Origin: a bacterium
GTDB taxonomy: Bacteria > Patescibacteria > ABY1 > BM507 > VMTK01
Direction of reading: 5' to 3'
Length of the DNA stretch: 11,525 nucleotides
Assembly (NCBI GenBank): GCA_030641105.1
Contig: DAOWHZ010000006.1
Coordinates: 1-11,525, forward strand
In this document: in pieces, positions 1 to 6,634 of the stretch
How positions within the stretch are numbered: the stretch's first letter is position 1
Layout: each line of letters begins with the position of its first letter
Made by a program: the position numbers and the translations under genes
The notes under the pieces: generated by a model
Seen by the model: the letters and a program-made list of their open reading frames with translations, nothing else
The model's database searches: none
Told to the model about the DNA's origin: nothing

Positions 1-897
1 ATCAAAAGCCAGCCCCAGGCTCAAATGAAAGCGCCTGATGAAATAGATACAGAAGAAGAAATAATAGGTTTAACGCAAGGCGGCAGCGCTCTTGTTAAGC
101 CAGAGCTAGCCGCTACCAGCAAAATTAAAAGAGATAGAGATAAAATTGTTTATTACACGATTAAGCCAGGCGATTCAGTCAGCACAATCGCGGCTGAATT
201 TGAGGTTAGTGTTAATACAATTTTGTGGGAAAATAATTTAAGCGCTTATAGTTTAATCAGGCCGGGAAACAAGCTGGCGATTTTGCCAACAACCGGTATT
301 ACTCATAAAGTTGCTCGCGGTGAGAATCTAAGTAAAATTGCCAAACAGTATAATATTGAAGAAAATAAAATTATAGAAGTTAATAAGTTAACTGACAGCA
401 GTAAATTAGCAGCTGGCCAAAAGTTAATTATACCTGACGGCAGAAAAGTTAGATATGCCAGTTATACAACTCCTAGTTATACGGGCTTATCAGCTATCAA
501 AAGCTTAGTAGCGCCTACTGGCGCCAAGCCGGTTAGCAGCAACAAGATGAACTGGCCGACTCAAGGCCATCGCATTACCCAGTATTATTCCTGGCGCCAT
601 CACGGAGTTGATATTGCCAATAAAAATGGCACGCCAATTTACGCGGCTGACGCAGGTACGGTTGAATATATTGGCTGGGGCAGAGGTTATGGCAACCAGA
701 TTGTTATAAATCACGGCGGAGGGAAAAAAACCAGGTATGCTCATTTATCAAAGTTTTATGTTAGCAAAGGAGATAAAGTGAATAAGGGCCAAACCATTGC
801 CGCTATGGGTTCAACTGGCTGGTCAACTGGATCACATCTGCATTTTGAAGTTATAATTAATGGCAGGAAGTATAATCCATTGAATTATATAAAGTAG
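1..897 (+). CDS. LysM-LysM-M23 peptidoglycan endopeptidase (5'-truncated)
   Basis: Probable zinc metallo-endopeptidase that cuts peptidoglycan cross-links outside the membrane. The frame is open to the left edge, so the true start, and probably a signal peptide or membrane anchor, lies outside the window; the first internal ATG is at 25. Numbering from that Met, two LysM peptidoglycan-binding repeats occupy about 43-88 and 94-137. A short linker follows, then an M23/LytM domain at about 180-288. The metal and catalytic motifs look intact: HxxxD at H192/D196, the YAH histidine at H240, and the HLH triplet at H271-H273. The gene ends in TAG at 895-897, directly against the left end of the MITE-like element. 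It is the only rightward gene and converges on ruvA. The family call is secure. Whether it is a hydrolase acting in division or a NlpD/EnvC-like regulator is not resolvable; intact ligands favour an active enzyme. Confidence 0.93.
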   Translation: MKSQPQAQMKAPDEIDTEEEIIGLTQGGSALVKPELAATSKIKRDRDKIVYYTIKPGDSVSTIAAEFEVSVNTILWENNLSAYSLIRPGNKLAILPTTGITHKVARGENLSKIAKQYNIEENKIIEVNKLTDSSKLAAGQKLIIPDGRKVRYASYTTPSYTGLSAIKSLVAPTGAKPVSSNKMNWPTQGHRITQYYSWRHHGVDIANKNGTPIYAADAGTVEYIGWGRGYGNQIVINHGGGKKTRYAHLSKFYVSKGDKVNKGQTIAAMGSTGWSTGSHLHFEVIINGRKYNPLNYIK

Positions 898-1136
898 TGG
901 TTAAGGGTTTAAATGGAACCGAAGCGCTTTTAGATATAAATTCCAAATCTCAAATCACAAATAACAAACAAATCTCAAATCCCAATAACCTAAATTCCAA
1001 ACACCAATCAAGCTAATTTTAGTTATTAAAAATTCAGATTTTGGAATTTTGGAAATTGGAATTTGTTTGTTATTTGGTGCTTGCAATTTGGGATTTCTAA
1101 AAATTGGGTGCTCTGGTTTCATTTGATCCTTAACCA
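898..1136. mobile_element. MITE-like non-coding palindromic element with terminal inverted repeats
   Basis: The left end begins TGGTTAAGG at 898. The right end, read on the opposite strand from 1136, begins with the same nine bases. The similarity continues inward for about 30 bp (AAATG.AACC, then AGC.C). An inner pair, AAATAACAAACAAAT near 959-973 and its complement at 1061-1075, also matches, so the whole unit can fold into one long imperfect hairpin. GTAG flanks both ends directly (894-897 and 1137-1140), as expected of a 4-bp target-site duplication. The interior is low-complexity CAAATTCCAAAT-type sequence with no ORF. No transposase is visible, so it would be a non-autonomous element. 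Four bases of duplication can occur by chance, so mobility is inferred. Confidence 0.7.
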
Positions 1137-1160
1137 GTAGTTTGTAGCACTCGCGTTATA

Positions 1161-1736
1161 TTACATCTTCCTCAACGCTTGCTTAATTCTCTCGCCACTA
1201 TCCTTAATTTTAACATCAACAGCTCGCAAGGCATCCCGCGCTTGCGTCATGGAATAACCCAAAGCCATTAAAGCATCTATTTCATCACCACTCGCGCTCC
1301 CTGTTCCGGATTTCAAATTTCCAGTTTCCAATTTCAAATTTCCAATTTTTTCACGCAACTCCAGCACAACTCTTTCAGCGGTTTTCCTGCCAATACCCGA
1401 CACTTTAGTTAATAAAGCAGAATCTCCGCGAGAAATTGATTCTTTAATGTCAGCCACACTGGCAATAGCCAATACGCCCAAAGCTGATTTTGGCCCGATT
1501 CCGGATATGGATAAAAGCAATTCAAACATTTCCAGCTCTTCCATTGATTTAAAGCCGTATAAGTCCAAAGCGTCTTCGCGCACATATTGATGAGTATATA
1601 TTTCAACATCCTGTCCAATTTCCAAATCAGCAAATATTACAGAATTAACAAAAACCTGATAGCCAATGTCGCCTATCCTAATTATAATATAATTTTGGCT
1701 TTTATTTAAAATTTTGCCTGCTAAATAAGAAATCAT
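1161..1736 (-). CDS. ruvA: Holliday junction branch-migration protein RuvA
   Basis: DNA-binding subunit of the RuvAB complex; its tetramer holds the four-way junction while RuvB drives branch migration. The 191-aa length is normal for the family. Domain order fits: OB-fold at about 1-63, two helix-hairpin-helix motifs (SISGIGPKSA at 76-85 and KVSGIGRKTAERV at 111-123), a flexible linker at about 131-149, and the RuvB-contacting UBA-like domain at 150-191 (DEIDALMALGY). The linker is unusual: a tandem heptad, GNLKLET-GNLKSGT, encoded by an AAATTTCC-type repeat that resembles the nearby intergenic element. ATG at 1736 gives the standard MISYL-type N-terminus. It starts 12 bp after pepA stops, so co-transcription is likely. 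No ruvB or ruvC is adjacent. No clear Shine-Dalgarno precedes it. Confidence 0.97.
   Translation of the reverse strand: MISYLAGKILNKSQNYIIIRIGDIGYQVFVNSVIFADLEIGQDVEIYTHQYVREDALDLYGFKSMEELEMFELLLSISGIGPKSALGVLAIASVADIKESISRGDSALLTKVSGIGRKTAERVVLELREKIGNLKLETGNLKSGTGSASGDEIDALMALGYSMTQARDALRAVDVKIKDSGERIKQALRKM
1309..1346. repeat. AAATTTCC-type tandem repeat inside ruvA
   Basis: A 13-bp unit, TTTCAAATTTCCA, occurs at 1311-1323 and again at 1332-1344, a period of 21 bp (7 codons). It encodes the repeated GNLK motif of the RuvA linker. The same kind of sequence (GGAATTTTGGAAATTGGAATTTG, split around 1041-1065) fills the intergenic MITE-like element, and the two share GAAATTGGAA. It sits in frame, in the least constrained part of the protein. 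Confidence 0.7.
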
Positions 1737-1748
1737 ATTTTGTTAAGA

Positions 1749-3199
<1,451 letters not shown>

Positions 3200-3210
3200 A
3201 TTGTTGTTTT

Positions 3211-3243
3211 GCGCGACGTATAACGCGTAACGCGCATTACATT
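3211..3243. repeat. ACGCG-rich dispersed repeat, intergenic copy
   Basis: GC-rich stretch in an otherwise AT-rich spacer upstream of pepA, built from TAACGCG units. It shares CGCGTAACGCG exactly (3224-3234) with the repeat before lemA (6569-6579), and both continue with ATAACGC and ATTAC/AACATT-like flanks. Contains no gene. Confidence 0.55.
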
Positions 3244-3275
3244 ATTTTAATAAAATTAATCGCTATTCTTATTTT

Positions 3276-3551
3276 TCATTTTTTATTTTCCCAATGCGCT
3301 TTTGCCTCTTTTTCCATTTTCTCCAACCGAGTGTAATAATCCGTAAATTCATTCAAATGCGCTAAAGCGATCTTGCCTGTCATCAATGGATCGTCATTAG
3401 TAACATTTGTGCGCGGATCAACTGTTCCATGCTCCAATTCAACATCCATTCCCATCCTAAACTGCTCAACATCAAACTTGCTCCAGTCAATTTTTAACTG
3501 CTCACCAATATTTTTTGCTTGTTCAGTTGTAAGATGTTTTTTTACTGGCAT
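3276..3551 (-). CDS. DUF5661-like small protein of unknown function
   Basis: A 91-aa soluble, acidic protein with no signal peptide or membrane segment. It begins MPVKKHLTTEQAKNIGEQL. The centre has WSKFDVEQFRMGMDVELEHG (residues 23-42), then DPRTNVTNDDP (45-55), then a helix GKIALAHLNEFTDYYTRLEKME. This pattern matches, from memory, the uncharacterised family annotated as DUF5661, common in CPR and some environmental bacteria. Function is unknown and none is proposed. The ATG at 3551 is the only reasonable start; the preceding bases (AATTATAAT) contain no Shine-Dalgarno. It lies 64 bp after the SGNH hydrolase and 76 bp before pepA, so it may share a transcript but is not tightly coupled to either. 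Confidence 0.85.
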   Translation of the reverse strand: MPVKKHLTTEQAKNIGEQLKIDWSKFDVEQFRMGMDVELEHGTVDPRTNVTNDDPLMTGKIALAHLNEFTDYYTRLEKMEKEAKAHWENKK

Positions 3552-3615
3552 ATTATAATTTTAAAATTTATAAGTATCATTAATATTTGCAATATAAATT
3601 ATTTACTTAATATTG

Positions 3616-4218
3616 TCAAATAATTTTATTCTCTATCAAATAATCCTTAACCCTATGAAACATTTTTTCATGGCCCTGCGCGTTTGGATGCAAGCCGTCT
3701 TCTAAATCTTCGTCATTTAATAAACCAAACATTTCAATAAAAGGCAGATTGTTTTCTTTGCAAATTTCTTTTATAGCATTGTTATATTTTTTTATATATT
3801 CATTTATATAACATTTATCAATATTCCAAGGTATTGGATCTGTTTTCTTTTCATCCACTTTAGTCAAACCTACAAAAATTACTTCCTTTGTAAATTTTTT
3901 AGACTTTTTATATAATTCGTTAAAATTTTCTTTAAACTTCTTTAAATCAACATTATTGCTATCTTTGCTTTTTAAATATAAAGAATCATTATTCCCAATG
4001 CCAAAAATAATTACATTTGGCTTTATTGCCATTAATTCAAAATCAATTCTTATTAAAAGATCATCTGTGGTATTGCCAGAAATGCCTAAATTGTAAATCT
4101 CAATATAATTTCCTTGTATAAAATTTATTAATTTTAATCTATTTACCCAGCCGCCCTTTTCATTATCAAACGCGCCCCAAGTTATACTCGCTCCAAAAAC
4201 ACAAATTCTTTTTGACAT
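3616..4218 (-). CDS. SGNH/GDSL-family hydrolase (esterase/lipase-like)
   Basis: A 200-aa single-domain SGNH hydrolase; members cleave ester or acyl groups from lipids, sugars or thioesters. The four blocks are visible: nucleophile S11 in FGASITWG (GAS replaces the usual GDS), oxyanion glycine in NLGISGNT (43-50), N77 in GIGNND (73-78), and D174/H177 in DGLHPNAQGH. All catalytic residues appear present, so it should be active; the substrate cannot be told from sequence. No signal peptide is seen, so a cytoplasmic role is likelier than a secreted lipase. The gene is very A+T/Lys/Asn rich compared with htpX upstream. It begins 10 bp after a possible 44-aa ORF and has no Shine-Dalgarno. Confidence 0.9.
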   Translation of the reverse strand: MSKRICVFGASITWGAFDNEKGGWVNRLKLINFIQGNYIEIYNLGISGNTTDDLLIRIDFELMAIKPNVIIFGIGNNDSLYLKSKDSNNVDLKKFKENFNELYKKSKKFTKEVIFVGLTKVDEKKTDPIPWNIDKCYINEYIKKYNNAIKEICKENNLPFIEMFGLLNDEDLEDGLHPNAQGHEKMFHRVKDYLIENKII

Positions 4219-4228
4219 ATTTTTAAAA

Positions 4229-4363
4229 TTATAAACAATTCAAAATTTTATCAATACTTATTCCACCTTTTTTAATTTCTGTAAAATCAACAACTTGCTC
4301 CCACGATTTTATTTCGTCAGATTTTGTTTTAAGTGGCTTTAATATTTTATATTTATTATCCAT
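4229..4363 (-). CDS. Possible 44-aa small protein, unrecognised
   Basis: An open frame from ATG at 4363 to TAA at 4229-4231, between htpX and the SGNH hydrolase. It encodes MDNKYKILKPLKTKSDEIK, then WEQVVDFTEIKKGG, ending SIDKILNCL. It is charged and Lys-rich with no membrane segment. Codon usage resembles its neighbours, and it would otherwise leave a 177-bp gap in a tightly packed series. It lies 10 bp before the next gene. There is no Shine-Dalgarno; instead its ATG directly abuts a TAAGAAG repeat. No family is recognised, and a chance ORF in AT-rich spacer is a real alternative. Confidence 0.4.
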   Translation of the reverse strand: MDNKYKILKPLKTKSDEIKSWEQVVDFTEIKKGGISIDKILNCL

Positions 4364-4388
4364 ACTTCTTACTTCTTACTTTTTACTT
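4364..4388. repeat. TAAGAAG-type dispersed repeat, intergenic copy
   Basis: ACTTCTTACTTCTTAC at 4364-4379 is identical over 16 bases to 6883-6898 inside the PP-loop gene. It is followed by ACTTTTTACTT, a degenerate further unit. It lies between the htpX stop and the possible 44-aa ORF. Confidence 0.55.
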
Positions 4389-4395
4389 ATTGCTT

Positions 4396-5313
4396 CTAAA
4401 CGCTCATCCCTCTCAACGCAGCCAATCTCTCCTTAACCGGCGGATGCGTCATGAAAGCTTTAGTAAAAAATCCCTTTTTCCCGCGTCCATCGCGCTTGCC
4501 TTCAAATGGCGAAGCAATATACATATGCGCCGTCGCCCTGTTAGCAACTTCCAACGGCTCTTGATCAGCGGAAATTTTTTCCAAAGCCCGGGCCAATCCC
4601 TCCGGATAACGGGTAAGCAACGCTCCATCAGCATCAGCTAAGAATTCCCGCTTTCTGGAAATAGCAAACTGCATCATATAAGCAAAAATCGGGGCTAAAA
4701 TTGATAAAATAATCGCGGCAATAAACATAACTATTTGCAACTGTCCTCCGCTTCTGCCGTTTCTTCGCCGTCCTCCTCCCCAAAAAGTCCAGCGCCTAAA
4801 AAAATCAGCCAGTAGCACTACCATGCCTACCATCACAGTAACAAGAGTAGCTAATAAAATATCACGATTGCCAATATGCGAAAGTTCATGAGCAATCACG
4901 CCTTCTAATTCGCTTCTTTCTAATTTTTGCAAAAGCCCGCGAGTTACAGCCACCACAGCATGTTCAGGATCCCTGCCGGTTGCAAAAGCATTAGGCGCTG
5001 TATCATTGATAATATATATTTTTGGAGTTGGCAAACCTGCAGTAATGCAAAGATTTTCAACAATTCTATACAATTCTTTATTCTCTTCAAATTTCACTAA
5101 TTTAGCATTACTCATTTTTAAAACAATTTTGTCGCTCCACCAATAACTGACAAAACTTGAAATAACGCTAAACCCAACCGCGAAATATAAAATTATAGGG
5201 CTTTCCATTGCAACACTGAAAATATAACCAACCAACATTATAAACACTAAAAATCCTGACATTAACAGCCAAGTTTTTCGTTTGTTAGAGTCTGAGTGGG
5301 TATAAAGTGTCAT
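4396..5313 (-). CDS. htpX: Membrane zinc metalloprotease HtpX
   Basis: Integral-membrane M48 protease that degrades misfolded or damaged membrane proteins, with its active site on the cytoplasmic side. The 305 aa include N-terminal membrane segments at about 15-35 and 38-58. The zinc motif HELSH is at 142-146 (H142, E143, H146). Two further hydrophobic segments lie at about 152-172 and 192-212, with the third zinc ligand E223 in SRKREFLADADGA. A basic, Gly-rich loop (GGGRRRNGRSGG, 179-190) separates the second pair of segments. The C-terminal THPPVKERLAAL is typical of the family. It follows the C39-like gene by 17 bp and lemA by one gene, the usual htpX/lemA association. The ATG at 5313 gives a normal-length protein. 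Confidence 0.96.
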   Translation of the reverse strand: MTLYTHSDSNKRKTWLLMSGFLVFIMLVGYIFSVAMESPIILYFAVGFSVISSFVSYWWSDKIVLKMSNAKLVKFEENKELYRIVENLCITAGLPTPKIYIINDTAPNAFATGRDPEHAVVAVTRGLLQKLERSELEGVIAHELSHIGNRDILLATLVTVMVGMVVLLADFFRRWTFWGGGRRRNGRSGGQLQIVMFIAAIILSILAPIFAYMMQFAISRKREFLADADGALLTRYPEGLARALEKISADQEPLEVANRATAHMYIASPFEGKRDGRGKKGFFTKAFMTHPPVKERLAALRGMSV

Positions 5314-5330
5314 AGTAGTTTTAGAAATTA

Positions 5331-5984
5331 TTATTTATGTTTTAATTTCAACGCTATAATATTTTTTGCTCTTTCATTCGGATACGCCCAAGCTTTTTCA
5401 AATAAATTAAACTTAACTAATAAGTTTTTATGTTGTGGGCCTGGGTCATGGACATAAAAATTTTTATCATCAAAACCTTTTATAACAATAAAATGCCCTG
5501 CGTAACCATCTTTATTATTTAATTTTTTTGCATTAACATTAACTATAATTATATAATTTTGAACAAGTAGGTTTTTTACGTCATTTACAGTTGGAATTTC
5601 CTTTTTAATATCAATAATTGAAATAAATTTTTTGGCAATCTTTTTCTCTTGTTCAATATCGCTATGTTTAATTTGTGATTTTCCTACCTCCTTCCCAAAT
5701 TCATTTATTAAATATTGTCCTCCGAATCGGATAAATTTTTTATAATCAAACAACTTTATAACTTTTATTTTAACGCCTTTATCTGCTAACCAAATTAACC
5801 CTGCCATTGGCCATGTCCATAGCCCTTCAACTTTTGCGGTTATCTCATCAAGCTTTTTAAATGAGTAATTTTCGTTTGGAAAAAAATATTTCATAACCAT
5901 TTTAAAACAAGCTTGATAACAATGGGTATTATCAGGGTTTAAATAAAATGGGATATTTTTATTTATTTTTACAATTTTTCTCAT
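5331..5984 (-). CDS. C39-like papain-fold protein (putative cysteine peptidase), unassigned
   Basis: A 217-aa protein counted from ATG 5984, with a layout resembling peptidase C39-like proteins. Near the N-terminus, C22 sits in THCYQACFKMVMKYFFP. In the C-terminal half, H164 is in GYAGHFIVIKGFDD and D180 in YVHDPGP, giving a plausible Cys-His-Asp triad. The oxyanion Gln usually found a few residues before the Cys is not obvious. There is no signal peptide or membrane segment and no attached ABC transporter, so it is not a bacteriocin exporter. An in-frame TTG at 6002 would overlap lemA; the ATG 7 bp after the lemA stop is preferred. Its place between lemA and htpX suggests a role with that membrane quality-control pair, but this is inference. 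Very Lys/Asn rich. Confidence 0.7.
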   Translation of the reverse strand: MRKIVKINKNIPFYLNPDNTHCYQACFKMVMKYFFPNENYSFKKLDEITAKVEGLWTWPMAGLIWLADKGVKIKVIKLFDYKKFIRFGGQYLINEFGKEVGKSQIKHSDIEQEKKIAKKFISIIDIKKEIPTVNDVKNLLVQNYIIIVNVNAKKLNNKDGYAGHFIVIKGFDDKNFYVHDPGPQHKNLLVKFNLFEKAWAYPNERAKNIIALKLKHK

Positions 5985-5991
5985 TTTTGAA

Positions 5992-6558
5992 TTAAAATTC
6001 AACTTTCACGTTTTTTCTTTCTTCAACATCCTCAATCTCAAAAAACTCCCTTGCCTTAAAATTCAGCATTCCCGCAATAATGTTAGTTGGGAAAACCTGA
6101 ATTTTGGTGTTAAAATCGCGCACATTGCCGTTGTAAAACCTGCGGGATGCTTGAATTTTGTTTTCAGTGTCAGACAATTCTCTTTGCAGTTCTAAAAAAT
6201 TTTGGTTAGCTTTTAAATCAGGGTAGCTTTCGGACAAAGCGAAAATTGATTTTAAGGTTGAGGAAAGCATATTTTCCGCTTCAGCCACTTTTTTAGCATC
6301 GCCGCCAGACTGGGCCTGCATAGCCGCATTACGCGCCTGCACAACTTTTTCCAAAGTCTCTTTTTCATGCGAGGCATAACCCTTAACTGTTTCAACTAAG
6401 TTTGGGATTAAATTGTATCTCCGCTTTAACTGAACATCAATATCACTCCACGCTTCATCAACCCGATTTTTTAAACGAATTAGAGAGTTGTACATCAAAA
6501 TTATTGCCAAAATCACTATGACAATAATTCCTATTACAACCCACAATACAGTAGACAT
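5992..6558 (-). CDS. lemA: LemA family membrane-anchored protein
   Basis: A 188-aa LemA protein: one N-terminal membrane segment (about 4-24), then a helical-bundle domain. Family hallmarks are NSLIRLKNRVDEAWSDIDVQLKRR, NLIPNLVETVKGYASHE and FLELQRELSDTENKIQASRRFYN, with the C-terminal FPTNIIAGMLNFKAREFFE. Function is not established; it is often paired with HtpX, as here. An upstream ATG at 6594 would add MRYVLRVTRLNF, but those residues are encoded by an ACGCG-type dispersed repeat, and MSTVLWVV from 6558 is the normal N-terminus. The C39-like gene starts 7 bp after its stop. No Shine-Dalgarno at either ATG. Confidence 0.93.
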   Translation of the reverse strand: MSTVLWVVIGIIVIVILAIILMYNSLIRLKNRVDEAWSDIDVQLKRRYNLIPNLVETVKGYASHEKETLEKVVQARNAAMQAQSGGDAKKVAEAENMLSSTLKSIFALSESYPDLKANQNFLELQRELSDTENKIQASRRFYNGNVRDFNTKIQVFPTNIIAGMLNFKAREFFEIEDVEERKNVKVEF

Positions 6559-6566
6559 AAAATTTA

Positions 6567-6600
6567 GTCGCGTAACGCGTAGTACATAACGCATAACGCG
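6567..6600. repeat. ACGCG-rich dispersed repeat before lemA
   Basis: Consists of two related halves, GTCGCGTAACGCG and CATAACGCATAACGCG, joined by TAGTA. It shares CGCGTAACGCG with the copy upstream of pepA. It is open in frame with lemA and supplies a competing upstream ATG (6594), so it can mislead start prediction or act as an N-terminal extension. Confidence 0.6.
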
Positions 6601-6607
6601 AACATTA

Positions 6608-6613
6608 ATTATA
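6608..6613 (-). promoter_or_regulatory. Candidate -10 box for the lemA-htpX group
   Basis: A perfect TATAAT on the minus strand, 50 bp before the lemA ATG. A TTGAAA lies upstream, but the 13-bp spacing is too short for a standard -35. In AT-rich DNA such matches are frequent, so this is a weak call. Confidence 0.22.
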
Positions 6614-6634
6614 AAAATTTTTAAATTTTCAACT

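Noticed and set aside
505..744. 79-codon minus-strand frame opposite the M23 domain
   Set aside because: Antisense to conserved catalytic M23 sequence and without any recognisable start signal.
940..1100. CRISPR-like array in the AAATTCC-rich spacer
   Set aside because: Units are degenerate, have no regular spacing and no unique spacers; the region is better explained by one long inverted repeat.
5985..6002. Upstream TTG start for the C39-like gene
   Set aside because: It would overlap lemA and adds six non-distinctive residues; the ATG at 5984 gives clean 7-bp spacing.
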